From contig CAAGBC010000053.1 of the NCBI GenBank assembly GCA_900767955.1, forward strand, positions 3,547 through 67,546: DNA of 64,000 nucleotides, in the 5' to 3' direction. Source of the stretch: Spirochaetia bacterium. Lineage in GTDB: Bacteria; Spirochaetota; Spirochaetia; Treponematales; Treponemataceae. The translations under genes were made by a program, and so were the position numbers. This document shows, in pieces, positions 29,554 to 38,157 of the stretch (its first letter is position 1; each line of letters opens with the position of its first letter). The notes under the pieces are model-generated. The model was given only the letters and a program-made list of their open reading frames with translations. It did not search any database and was not told where the DNA came from.

Positions 29554-31650
29554 ATGGATATTAATGCAGTAGAACAAATCTATCATTTATATGGATTTGA
29601 AACAAAAAAAATTGATAGTACTTATGGTGTATTCCTTTATTCTTCAGGATATTTTAGAAATATTGAGATTGTATATGAATCAGAGACAGAAATAGTTTCA
29701 GAAATAATTAATGAATATCAAAAATTAAAATTTCCTGTAAATCAAGTTTTATTCTCAAGTATTGAAAAATTACACGAAGATTTATTTTATGGTTTTTTTC
29801 TTGTTTCTGAATTATCAGAAAAATTAAAACGAAAGTATGAAGCATTTGTTACTGAAAAAAATTTTATTGATGAAGATTATCAATATGTACCTTGTACCTA
29901 TTATAAGAATGGAAAAGATGGGAAAGACAATCTAATTGATTTTCTTTTCCATCAAATATCAGAAGATACAGCTTCATTAACTATATTGGAAGCTGCTGCA
30001 GGATATGGAAAGACTTGTACAATTTCAGAATTAATGAATAAAATTTCTAGAGCAAATAATAGTTCTTTTGTTCCTTTATTCATTGAGTTATCAAATAATA
30101 GAAATGCTAGAATATTTAAATATGTATTATTAGATGAGATAGACAGAAATTTTTCAAATTTATCCTCGGATTTAGTCACAGCAGAAATTAAACATGGAAA
30201 CGTGCCATTAATAATAGATGGCTTTGATGAATTATTAGCTTCTCTCGCTGATTCAGATAAATTAGATTCTGATGCAGTCGAAAAAACTCAAACAATGTTA
30301 CAGACAATTGTTGAATTATTTGAAGGCAATTCAAAAGCAAAGATTATTATTACTTCTAGAAAAACATCCTTAATTTCAGGTAGGGTTCTTGACGATTTAA
30401 TGTTACAGCTAGATGATTGTCCTATTACAAGAATTACTTTAAAAGAACCTACAATAAAAGAATGGTTAGACAATGACAGAATATCATTCTTGGAAAAAGA
30501 AAATATACCCTTACAACAGTTTTCAAATCCTATTCTTTTAAAATTCCTACAAAGGACAAAATTATCAGATTTTACCCATAATTCATTTTCGGTAAAAAAG
30601 ATATTAAAACAGAATTTATTAGCACTTCTTCATCGTGAAATTGAAAGACAACAACTTCAATTGTCAGAAGAAGAACAAGAAGAAATTTTTATAAAATTTG
30701 CAGCATTTCTAATGGATTTTCAAATATCGAGCGAAGAACCTAGTTTTATATTTGATGCTTTTAAGGAAATTCTAGCAAAACAAGTATCTTCATATCTTGC
30801 TCGTTATACAGATTCAAAAACTCGTCCTAATGAGAATGAATTTATTGGAAAACTTACAAGACACGTTTTACTTGATACAAACAAATCCTTGAATAATCAA
30901 ATTGGATTTACAAATGATTTTATCTTTGGAATATATTTAGCAAAAGTTATTAACAACCCTAAATATTTAAGAAGTGGTACAAAAGTATCCACTGACCATA
31001 TTGATAAAATATGTACAACTTATCGAGTGATGCCTCAAAAGGATAGAATTGACTTATTTAATAATTTAAAACCATATCTTTTAAAATTTGACGGTACCGC
31101 CTTATTGCAAATTGATGCGCAAATAAACAATTATCTCACTCAAGACTATAACCAAGTACAAATTGATAGTCAAACGTTTGACAATTTTGATTTCTCAATT
31201 AAGCATAAGATCGATAATAGTATCTTTGCAAACTGTATTTTTAAGTTTTGCATCTGGGGAAATAATACAATTAATTGTCAATTTATTAACTGCTCTTTTT
31301 TTGATAATTATTATTCTGAAGAAGAAAAATTTATATATGGTCAAAATAATTTCTTTTATAATTCACAAGGAATAGAGGTTGATCATTCTGTCGAATATCA
31401 ACCTCAGGAAGAAACATCAATTTCTTTGGAAAGACAGGTTTTAGAGGTATTCTGGAAACCTTCTCATCCAACTTATGATCGTTATAAACATACTAAAACT
31501 ATATTTTTAAACTTTCAGCAATCCCAGTTAAAAGATGTTGCAAATGCTATTGAGCAATTGAAAAAGAAGAAGTATTTATTACAACCAGGATATTGTCTTG
31601 AAATTAATAATGCAAAAATTACGGAAATTCGAAATTTATTGGGAAGATAA
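29554..31650 (+). CDS. NACHT-type STAND NTPase inserted in the type I R-M operon
   Basis: 698 residues. An N-terminal region of about 130 residues of unknown type is followed by an NTPase with Walker A AAAGYGKT (G150 to T154) and a NACHT-style Walker B PLIIDGFDELL (D222, D225, E226), then KIIITSRKTS (sensor 1). After the winged-helix-like part the C-terminus holds short-period repeats rich in F, N and C (QTFDNFDF, NSIFANCIFKFCIWGNNTIN), resembling pentapeptide-repeat sensor domains. NACHT proteins detect phage signals and activate effectors. No effector domain is evident inside this protein, but the next gene, three bases downstream, is a RelA/SpoT-like enzyme. No homologue with this gene order is known to me. 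Confidence 0.82.
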   Translation: MDINAVEQIYHLYGFETKKIDSTYGVFLYSSGYFRNIEIVYESETEIVSEIINEYQKLKFPVNQVLFSSIEKLHEDLFYGFFLVSELSEKLKRKYEAFVTEKNFIDEDYQYVPCTYYKNGKDGKDNLIDFLFHQISEDTASLTILEAAAGYGKTCTISELMNKISRANNSSFVPLFIELSNNRNARIFKYVLLDEIDRNFSNLSSDLVTAEIKHGNVPLIIDGFDELLASLADSDKLDSDAVEKTQTMLQTIVELFEGNSKAKIIITSRKTSLISGRVLDDLMLQLDDCPITRITLKEPTIKEWLDNDRISFLEKENIPLQQFSNPILLKFLQRTKLSDFTHNSFSVKKILKQNLLALLHREIERQQLQLSEEEQEEIFIKFAAFLMDFQISSEEPSFIFDAFKEILAKQVSSYLARYTDSKTRPNENEFIGKLTRHVLLDTNKSLNNQIGFTNDFIFGIYLAKVINNPKYLRSGTKVSTDHIDKICTTYRVMPQKDRIDLFNNLKPYLLKFDGTALLQIDAQINNYLTQDYNQVQIDSQTFDNFDFSIKHKIDNSIFANCIFKFCIWGNNTINCQFINCSFFDNYYSEEEKFIYGQNNFFYNSQGIEVDHSVEYQPQEETSISLERQVLEVFWKPSHPTYDRYKHTKTIFLNFQQSQLKDVANAIEQLKKKKYLLQPGYCLEINNAKITEIRNLLGR

Positions 31651-31653
31651 AAA

Positions 31654-32544
31654 ATGATAGAAATAAGTCGTATTACTCAAGATTCTTCAAAGAGCCAAAT
31701 AAGAGATTTAGAAAAAGAATTGGAACAGAAACTATATAATTCAGGTATTTATTTTAGATTGTTTTCTAGAATAAAATTTCCGAATTCAATTGAAGAAAAA
31801 ATAGCAAGAAAACAAAAAGAACATAATAATCTAAATTATAAAATGCAAGATTATATTGGTTTCAGAATTGTTCTCTACTTTAAAGAAGATATAAATATAT
31901 GCGAAGAAATATTATCAGCTAATTATGAAATTCTAAATTCAGAAATAGACAAATTGGACACTTCAAACTTCCAACCCCAAAGAATTAATTATGTATTCAA
32001 ATTACCCCAGCAATATAAACATATTATTCCAGTAACATTAAAAGATAGAGTTGAATATACATTTGAAGTACAACTACGAACAATTTTTTCGGAAGGATGG
32101 CATGAAGTTGAACATGATCTACGGTATAAGTGTAAAGATTCTTGGTTAAATTATGTAAATGAATCTAGAACTCTCAATGGAATACTTGCAACTCTTGAAA
32201 ACTGTGACTGGGCAATTTCAAAATTGTTTGAAGATTTAGCTTATAAAAATTATAAGAATAAAGAATGGAGTGCAATGATTCAGAATAAATTTAAGGTACA
32301 TTTAATAGACAAAAATATTTCTCCAGAAATTATTGATTTTTTAAATGAAAACAAAGAAGCTGCTAAGAAAATTTTTAAGTCCAATAGATATAAAATTATA
32401 AAGGGAATTGGAGATGACTTGAATTTCACTTGCGATAATATTATTTATTACTCAATACTTCATGAAAATATCAATTCACCCTTAACAATACCGTCTTTAA
32501 TAAAAGAAGCATTTGAAAAACAAAAAATGAAATTGAAGAACTAA
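31654..32544 (+). CDS. RelA/SpoT-type nucleotidyltransferase, putative effector
   Basis: 296 residues. The synthetase fold of RelA/SpoT (RSH) proteins is seen: a helical start, KMQDYIGFRIVLYF (the region after the nucleotide-binding K/R), and EVQLRTIFSEGWHEVEHDLR, with the conserved E-V-Q-x-R-T and the H-x-x-x-H-x-L-x-Y/R end. There is no HD hydrolase domain or TGS domain, so it is a single-domain synthetase. Relatives make (p)ppGpp; toxic members make (pp)pApp or pyrophosphorylate tRNA, as in toxSAS and CapRel. The C-terminal ~100 residues are extra. Its tight link to the NACHT gene suggests that it is the latter's effector; that is inference. Confidence 0.78.
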   Translation: MIEISRITQDSSKSQIRDLEKELEQKLYNSGIYFRLFSRIKFPNSIEEKIARKQKEHNNLNYKMQDYIGFRIVLYFKEDINICEEILSANYEILNSEIDKLDTSNFQPQRINYVFKLPQQYKHIIPVTLKDRVEYTFEVQLRTIFSEGWHEVEHDLRYKCKDSWLNYVNESRTLNGILATLENCDWAISKLFEDLAYKNYKNKEWSAMIQNKFKVHLIDKNISPEIIDFLNENKEAAKKIFKSNRYKIIKGIGDDLNFTCDNIIYYSILHENINSPLTIPSLIKEAFEKQKMKLKN

Positions 32545-32605
32545 CAAATCGTCACAATAATTTCTTAAATATTATTGTATTGAATAATTGAGGTAAAGTT
32601 ACAAA

Positions 32606-33766
32606 ATGTCAGAAATAATAAAATTAAAATATAATTGTGCAAGTTTATTTTTTCAAAAAGATTTAAATGAGAACGTTTTTGAAATTGAAGAGTTTTTTAA
32701 GCCATATTCAGCAATGGATTTGTTAAAATCAAATTATTTTTCTGATGATTTAAAAGAATATGCATATTTATTTGAAAACTTAAGTTCTAAATCTGAAATT
32801 AGACTTGAAGAAGTAGAAGATGAAGAAATAATAAATGAAACATCAAGTATATTATTAGATATGTTTTTTGTTCTTTCAAAAAACATATTGAATGAAGAAT
32901 ATTATTTTTTCTATGCTCTTTCATATGAAAACATTAAAGAAATTGAAAATTATATTGGTATATTTACAGAATTGTTAAAAGTTGATGTTCTTACTTTTAA
33001 AAAGGATCTTTCTGCAATTTATAACTTAAGCAAAATTGATGAGGCTTCTTATGAACCAGTTCTTCCATTTGTCAGAAATATTAATATAAAGTATTCTCTG
33101 AATAACACTTTTCAAAATAATTATTTTCTCTATCTTTCAAATACTTTTTATGATTTAGCCAATATACCTTTTCAAATTGATTTATGGGATTTTAAGCGAT
33201 TTACAAAATTATTAAAGAATTATAAGCCAAATAATATAGATTTTATTACTAAACATAATTGTTTTTGTTTGATGCATGAAGGTAAAGATTATTATTTTTC
33301 ACTTAGTGGATACTATCCAGATATTAATGGAAAGTACAAATCATTGGCGGAAAAGTTAGAAAAAAACATCCAAGCGTATCCTACATTCAAATCTATACGC
33401 TATTGTCCAATTTCTGATAATATGCTCAGTTTTGGTTATAAAGATAATAATGATAACTTTATATCGTTTTATAGAAGAATAAAATACAAAGATAGAAGCT
33501 GTTCCGATAAAGAAGCTAAAGATCAATACAGTTGTTGTGAAAGAAAAATATTTCCTTTTTTAAACCATAATTCACCTAACCTCACTATATATTGTAAGTA
33601 TGAACCATGTTGTTTATGTATTCCAGCTGTCAGATTTGAGAAACAGTCATACTACAATAGATTAAAATTCTATGCTTTTGCTAAGAATTTTAAACAGATA
33701 AATAAAATGATAAAAAATCATAAACGAATAGTATTACAAAATTATTCAAATACCTTATTTTCTTAA
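32606..33766 (+). CDS. Unknown protein with putative C-terminal zinc deaminase domain
   Basis: 386 residues. The first ~240 residues are helical, rich in Leu, Phe and Asn, with no family recognised. The C-terminal part has C310-C-E312 followed, 22 residues on, by P-C335-C-L-C338, that is C-x-E ... P-C-x-x-C. This is the zinc-binding signature of the cytidine/adenosine deaminase superfamily, in the spacing seen in polymorphic-toxin deaminases; the strand before PCxxC (LTIYCKYE) also fits. The gene starts 62 bases after the RelA/SpoT gene. I infer a nucleotide or nucleic-acid deaminase acting with the NACHT-RSH pair. The match rests on a short motif. Confidence 0.5.
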   Translation: MSEIIKLKYNCASLFFQKDLNENVFEIEEFFKPYSAMDLLKSNYFSDDLKEYAYLFENLSSKSEIRLEEVEDEEIINETSSILLDMFFVLSKNILNEEYYFFYALSYENIKEIENYIGIFTELLKVDVLTFKKDLSAIYNLSKIDEASYEPVLPFVRNINIKYSLNNTFQNNYFLYLSNTFYDLANIPFQIDLWDFKRFTKLLKNYKPNNIDFITKHNCFCLMHEGKDYYFSLSGYYPDINGKYKSLAEKLEKNIQAYPTFKSIRYCPISDNMLSFGYKDNNDNFISFYRRIKYKDRSCSDKEAKDQYSCCERKIFPFLNHNSPNLTIYCKYEPCCLCIPAVRFEKQSYYNRLKFYAFAKNFKQINKMIKNHKRIVLQNYSNTLFS

Positions 33767-33883
33767 ATTTAATAATTTAATCAAAACAATTCTAATTTCT
33801 ATTTTTTTTAATTCTAAATATGTTTTTATGACAAAACTTGACAAAATAATTAAGTTAGATTATCTTTTTTATTAGAGGTGCAT

Positions 33884-35053
33884 ATGCTTTTAGGATTTGG
33901 CGGTATAAACTGCTGGTGTTTTAAGGATTGGATGCAAATAGACTTGTCTCTTGGCGAAGGAGTACCTGCAGATGTCGCAATGGGACTTCCTGCTTGTACT
34001 GCAATGTGTTTTAAGGGAGCTAACGCTTCTGGTAAAACAAATGCTCTTAAGGTTTATTCATTTATTAGAGATTTTGTTTATCATAGTTTTACAGATAGAC
34101 CAGACAAACCTATTATGTTTGATTCATTTTTTCATAATGACGAGCCAGCTGAATTTTATGTTGAATTCCTTGCAAATGAGATTTATTACCGCTACGAATT
34201 AATTACTTCAAAGAAAGCCGTTATTACAGAAAGACTCTTTAGAAAAAAGAATGAAGAAGGATCTCGAGAAACCGAAATCTTTGTCCGAGAGGGAAACTCA
34301 ATTTCGAAAAACACTTTATATAAAGGACATAAGGATATTCTTTTTAGAGATAATGCTTCTTTTATTAGTACATTAAAGCAGTACAATTTGCCTGAAGTTT
34401 CTGAGATTTATGAATTCTTTTTTCGGACTGCTATAAACGTTGGATATTATGGACTTTTTGATCGTGGGGAAAACAATCCAGAGGGGCTAACTCAATATTA
34501 TTACACACATCCGGAAGAATTAAAATTTACAATCGAAAAAATAAAATTCTTTGATACAGGTATTAAAGATATTGAAATAAAAACACAGACAAATGAACAG
34601 GGACAAACTATTGTGTATCCTGTTTTCTATCATGCTCTAGCTGATAATAAATCATTTGGTATGGCTTATATTGAAGAATCTCGTGGAACACAAGCCTTGT
34701 TTTGCAAATTGTATAATTATTTTGAAGTATTGAATACAGGGGGTGTTCTTGTTCTTGATGAGTTTGACATCAACCTTCATCCTGATATTCTTCCACATCT
34801 TTTGGATCTGTTTATCAAAGCAGAAAACAACCCTAAACATGCACAAATTCTTTTTACAACTCATAATGTAGATATCATGGATATTCTTGGTCGTTATCGT
34901 ACTTATCTGTTTGAAAAAGAAGATGGTGAAAGCTTCTGCTATCGTCTTGATGAACCAAAATCACCAAGCTTGCGTAATGACCGACCGCTTTCCGTTCCTT
35001 ACAGAAAACACTTGATTGGAGGCTTCCCAAAAATTGGCACCAAAGAAGACTAA
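33884..35053 (+). CDS. AAA ATPase of the AbiEii/OLD-like (AAA_15/21) class
   Basis: About 390 residues. Walker A FKGANASGKTN (near residue 47) lies soon after the start, Walker B GGVLVLDEFDINLHPDIL and the H-loop LFTTHNVDI lie near the end, with a long helical insert between, as in SMC/ABC-type ATPases of phage-abortive systems. I use ATG 33884, with AGAGGTGC before it; a GTG six bases upstream is also in frame. The gene starts 117 bases after the deaminase-like gene, has its own possible promoter, and its 3' end overlaps the next gene. It is probably the sensor or motor of a two-gene defence unit. Confidence 0.8.
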   Translation: MLLGFGGINCWCFKDWMQIDLSLGEGVPADVAMGLPACTAMCFKGANASGKTNALKVYSFIRDFVYHSFTDRPDKPIMFDSFFHNDEPAEFYVEFLANEIYYRYELITSKKAVITERLFRKKNEEGSRETEIFVREGNSISKNTLYKGHKDILFRDNASFISTLKQYNLPEVSEIYEFFFRTAINVGYYGLFDRGENNPEGLTQYYYTHPEELKFTIEKIKFFDTGIKDIEIKTQTNEQGQTIVYPVFYHALADNKSFGMAYIEESRGTQALFCKLYNYFEVLNTGGVLVLDEFDINLHPDILPHLLDLFIKAENNPKHAQILFTTHNVDIMDILGRYRTYLFEKEDGESFCYRLDEPKSPSLRNDRPLSVPYRKHLIGGFPKIGTKED

Positions 35054-35519
35054 TCCAAGAAAAGAACGTTTTCTCTCTAATCTTCCTGCTCAAGATTTTG
35101 TTTCAGAAATTTCTGATGTAAAGGGGAAGTTGTCTTTTAGTTTTAAATACTTTGATGCCAGTCAGGAAGCAGGCCAGGATTTTAAAGACTGGAACGATAA
35201 ACAAAAACAGGAATTACTCGAAAAGCTACGTGACTATTCCAGAGAAAGCAAAGTTTTCTGGCTTAATCAGCGTGTTGGTAGCGGTGGCTTAAAAGTTTTG
35301 GAAATCTATGGAGATTTTCCTAAGAACTCAGATTTTGAATATCCAAAGCATGTTCCAGAAAAAGTTAGATGGGCTCGATTCAGAATGGAAAGCGCAATGC
35401 GTCTGGTAGGCTTTTTTGTTTCGGAAGATGCTGCAGAAGAGCTTAAACTTTCATCAGATATTTTCTATATCGTATTTTTAGACAAAGATCACCGTTTTTA
35501 TAAAATGGAGAAGCAATAA
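35034..35519 (+). CDS. Small partner of the AAA ATPase, putative effector
   Basis: About 161 residues, overlapping the ATPase end by 20 bases or more, so translation is coupled. The likely start is TTG 35034, with GGAGG 11 bases upstream; TTG 35016 is the other choice. The protein begins with a basic tail, then LSFSFKYFDASQEAGQDFKD, a helix, and ends FYIVFLDKDHRFYKM, a beta-strand end reminiscent of RelE/HigB-like or other small nucleases (W/F-LDPxH-x-L/Y). I do not recognise a family with certainty. The pairing suggests an ATPase-effector abortive system. hsdM begins immediately after the stop (TAAATG). Confidence 0.55.
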   Translation: MAPKKTNPRKERFLSNLPAQDFVSEISDVKGKLSFSFKYFDASQEAGQDFKDWNDKQKQELLEKLRDYSRESKVFWLNQRVGSGGLKVLEIYGDFPKNSDFEYPKHVPEKVRWARFRMESAMRLVGFFVSEDAAEELKLSSDIFYIVFLDKDHRFYKMEKQ

Positions 35520-37130
35520 ATGACAACTACAGAACTTACTACAAACACAAAAAAAATGATTGATGATATCAAAACTGTTTGTGCAAACTACGGTTTAGGT
35601 AATGCTGCAAGCGAATCAAAAATCATCACACAGATTTTTTTGTATAAATTCTTAAATGATAAATTTCTCTACGAAGCTAAAAAGAAAAATCCAGATTTCC
35701 TAAACCTTAGTGATGATGAATATCAGATTATGCTTTACGGTCTTGATGCTAATGTTGCAAAGTTCAATAAGAATCAGCTTATTGCTAATTTATATACTCA
35801 TAAAGATGAAAAAGATTTTCACTCACTTTTTGATACTACTATTACTTCTATTGCAGAAAGTAATGCGTCTATATTCAGCGTAAGCGCAGGCTCACAGGAC
35901 AAAATCAAACTCTTTGAAAACCTTAGTCAGTATGTAATTGAATCAGAAAAGAAAGATTCATTCTGCCGTGCAATGATGGACAAAATTGTAGACTTTAGTT
36001 TTGAAGAAGTTTTTGAACAGAAATACGATTTCTTTGCTCAGATTTTTGAATACCTTATCAAAGACTACAATAAAGACTTTGGTAAGTATGCAGAGTATTA
36101 TACACCAAATGTAATTGCAAGAATTATTGCCCGCATCCTTGTAAAAGGAAAAGTAAGCAACGTAAAGATTTATGATCCGGCTGCAGGTTCCGGCACTTTG
36201 CTTCTTGCTCTTGCGCACCAGATTGGAGAAAACAATTGTTCAATATACAGTCAGGATATTTCTCAGAAATCAAATGAGTTTTTACGATTAAATCTTATTT
36301 TGAATAATCTTGTTCACTCACTTCAGAACATTGTTCATGATGATACTCTTGTAACCCCACGTCATCTGAATAAAGAAAAGAATGATATTGAACACTTTGA
36401 TTACATCGTAAGTAATCCGCCTTTTAAAACCGACTTTAGCGAAACGCGAGACACTCTCGCTAGCGAAAACTATTCAAAACGTTTCTGGGCAGGTGTTCCA
36501 AATATTCCTGCAACAAAGAAAGACAGTATGGCCATCTATCTGATGTTCATGCAGCATATCATTAAATCTTTGAATGAAAAAGGAAAGGCTGCCATTGTAG
36601 TTCCAACAGGATTCCTTACTGCTCAGTCAAAAATCGAAAAGACAATCCGCGAAGAGCTTTGTGTAAAAAATCACTGGCTTCGTGGTGTTGTAAGCATGCC
36701 ATCAAATATCTTTGCAACAACAGGAACAAACGTTTCTATTATCTTCATAGACAAAGAAAACACTTCAGACAAAGCTATGCTGATAGATGCCTCTAAACTT
36801 GGTGAAAAAGTAAAGGAAGACGGCAAAAATCAAAAGACAGTTCTAAAGCCTGAAGAAATAGAAAAGATTGTAAACACCTTTAACAATTCAGAAGTTGTAG
36901 ACGACTTTAGCATTCTGGTTTCTTATGAGGACCTTGCAAAAAAGAATTGCAGCTTTAGTGCCGGACAATACCTCGAAGTAAAGATCGAATATGTTGAGCT
37001 TACTCCAGAACAGTTCAAAGAAAAGATGGATGGCTTTAAGTCAAATCTTAATTCTTTCTTTGAAGAAGGGCATAAACTGGAAGACGAGATTAAGAGTCAG
37101 CTAAATAAATTGAATATGAATATTCCATAA
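35520..37130 (+). CDS. hsdM: Type I restriction enzyme methyltransferase subunit (HsdM)
   Basis: 536 residues with the N-terminal HsdM helical domain and an N6-adenine methyltransferase core: YDPAAGSGTLLL (motif I, D219) and SNPPFKTDF (motif IV, N299-P-P-F302). It transfers methyl from S-adenosylmethionine to adenine in the HsdS-chosen site. Unusually it is separated from hsdR-hsdS by about 6 kb and five inserted genes, though all lie on the same strand and the gaps are small. A hairpin (37192-37216, ACTGTCGGG with CCCGATAGT) follows the gene and may end the transcript. Confidence 0.94.
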   Translation: MTTTELTTNTKKMIDDIKTVCANYGLGNAASESKIITQIFLYKFLNDKFLYEAKKKNPDFLNLSDDEYQIMLYGLDANVAKFNKNQLIANLYTHKDEKDFHSLFDTTITSIAESNASIFSVSAGSQDKIKLFENLSQYVIESEKKDSFCRAMMDKIVDFSFEEVFEQKYDFFAQIFEYLIKDYNKDFGKYAEYYTPNVIARIIARILVKGKVSNVKIYDPAAGSGTLLLALAHQIGENNCSIYSQDISQKSNEFLRLNLILNNLVHSLQNIVHDDTLVTPRHLNKEKNDIEHFDYIVSNPPFKTDFSETRDTLASENYSKRFWAGVPNIPATKKDSMAIYLMFMQHIIKSLNEKGKAAIVVPTGFLTAQSKIEKTIREELCVKNHWLRGVVSMPSNIFATTGTNVSIIFIDKENTSDKAMLIDASKLGEKVKEDGKNQKTVLKPEEIEKIVNTFNNSEVVDDFSILVSYEDLAKKNCSFSAGQYLEVKIEYVELTPEQFKEKMDGFKSNLNSFFEEGHKLEDEIKSQLNKLNMNIP

Positions 37131-37494
37131 GCACATTATAAAAGGAATCTACAGAAATAAATAGTAAACTGTTAGTTTAAAATTAGAAGCCTACTGTCGG
37201 GTTTAAGCCCGATAGTCTCAGTATTTTAAGCAAAAAAAAGTAGTTTTCTGAAATTTACTGAAATTTTTGAGTTGAAAAATATGTAAAACGGTACTAAATT
37301 GTGCATATCGTGACATGCTGAAACATGTGAAAAGGTTTTGAGAGCTTTTCCAAGCCCCTCGAACCATTTCGGAAGAAAATTAAAGAACATCTTTAATGCA
37401 AAAGAATTTTTATTGTGATATATTAAAATCATAAAGCGTTGGAACGATGCAAAGTTGGCTTTAAGCTGGCTTATTTTTACAAGGAGGTTCAGAG
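37131..37494 (+). other. Intergenic region with hairpins
   Basis: Contains TAAACT-GTT-AGTTTA (37164-37178) and a longer hairpin at 37192-37216. The rest is AT-rich without an ORF I can support. A ribosome binding site AAGGAGG at 37481 serves the small ORF that follows. Confidence 0.4.
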
Positions 37495-37665
37495 ATGAAC
37501 GCTATAAACAAAAATATCTATTCAAATTATCTTGAACATAGTGAACATTACTCATGGCATGAATGTCATTGTTCTGAACATTCTTGGTGTAAGAATGAAA
37601 GTAACAGTGAATGCAATTTGATGAATTGCAGTAAGACAATTTTTGTAAGTGGAGTTTCTGCGTAA
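37495..37665 (+). CDS. Small Cys/His-rich protein, 56 aa
   Basis: A strong AAGGAGG lies eight bases before ATG 37495. The peptide has a cluster HECHCSEHSWC and further Cys at CNLMNC, in all six Cys and five His in 56 residues, which suggests metal binding. Length, ribosome binding site and Cys/His pattern support real translation, but no family is recognised. It precedes an HTH regulator gene by about 50 bases, the arrangement of small toxin or effector with regulator; this is only a suggestion. Confidence 0.5.
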   Translation: MNAINKNIYSNYLEHSEHYSWHECHCSEHSWCKNESNSECNLMNCSKTIFVSGVSA

Positions 37666-37712
37666 TCCTTCCTTAAGATTCGTTGGGGCTCCAAAGGAAA
37701 GGAGTTATCAAC

Positions 37713-38000
37713 GTGAAAATTACATATCAAAAACCTGTTTTAGATTTAGAGGCAACAGGTATAAAAATCAAAACAATTATGAAACAAAGAGGTGTAACAC
37801 CTCGACAACTTCAACTCATTATGGATTTTCCATACGTTCAAACAATTTACAATTGGTTTGCAGGAAAAAACATGCCTACACTGGATAACCTTGTAGTCCT
37901 TGCTCAACTTCTTGATGTTACTATGGATGATTTTATTGTTACTCGTACTGTAGATGTGGAAATTGATGATATGGAGGGCGCGGAAAAAGCTAGTGCATAA
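37713..38000 (+). CDS. XRE-type helix-turn-helix regulator
   Basis: 95 residues with an HTH of the Cro/C1 type: IKTIMKQRGVTPRQLQLIMD, VQTIYNWFAGKNMPTLDNLV and LAQLLDVTMDDFIV. Start GTG 37713 has AAAGGAAAGGAG upstream at a good distance; a longer frame from 37683 is less likely. The C-terminus is acidic (DVEIDDMEGAE). It directly precedes the tRNA cluster. It may regulate the small Cys/His-rich gene upstream. Confidence 0.8.
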   Translation: MKITYQKPVLDLEATGIKIKTIMKQRGVTPRQLQLIMDFPYVQTIYNWFAGKNMPTLDNLVVLAQLLDVTMDDFIVTRTVDVEIDDMEGAEKASA

Positions 38001-38006
38001 TTTTCT

Positions 38007-38155
38007 ATACGCATAGCTCAGTTGGTTAGATAGGGAGCGGCTACGGAGTAGCAAAAATAGTCCTGTGGACTGTTTTTAGCGATTCTCGGTTGAGCATTGT
38101 GAAACCGCAATGTCTCCAAAACCGAAGGTCGAAGGTTCAAATCCTTCTGCGTATG
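38007..38155 (+). tRNA. tRNA-Trp-like gene (CCA anticodon) interrupted by about 75 extra bases
   Basis: The outer parts fit a tRNA: acceptor ATACGCA pairs perfectly with TGCGTAT, GCTCAGTTGGTTA is a D arm, GAAGG-TTCAAAT-CCTTC a T arm, and GTCTCCAAAACCG contains a tryptophan-type anticodon loop CTCCAAA. Between D arm and anticodon lies about 75 bases of additional sequence with its own hairpins (GCTAC-GGA-GTAGC; AAAAATAGTCC-TGT-GGACTGTTTTT; CATTG-CAATG). The 5' anticodon strand TCGGT is displaced to 38085. Either a disrupted tRNA gene or one with an inserted element; whether it yields a tRNA is unclear. Confidence 0.5.
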
Positions 38156-38157
38156 AT

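Noticed and set aside
33884..35519. PARIS system
   Set aside because: The ATPase is similar in type, but the partner is too short and lacks the DUF4435/Toprim features of AriB.
38007..38155. tmRNA or group I intron in the interrupted tRNA
   Set aside because: The insert is about 75 bases, far too short for either, and there is no tag reading frame or intron core.
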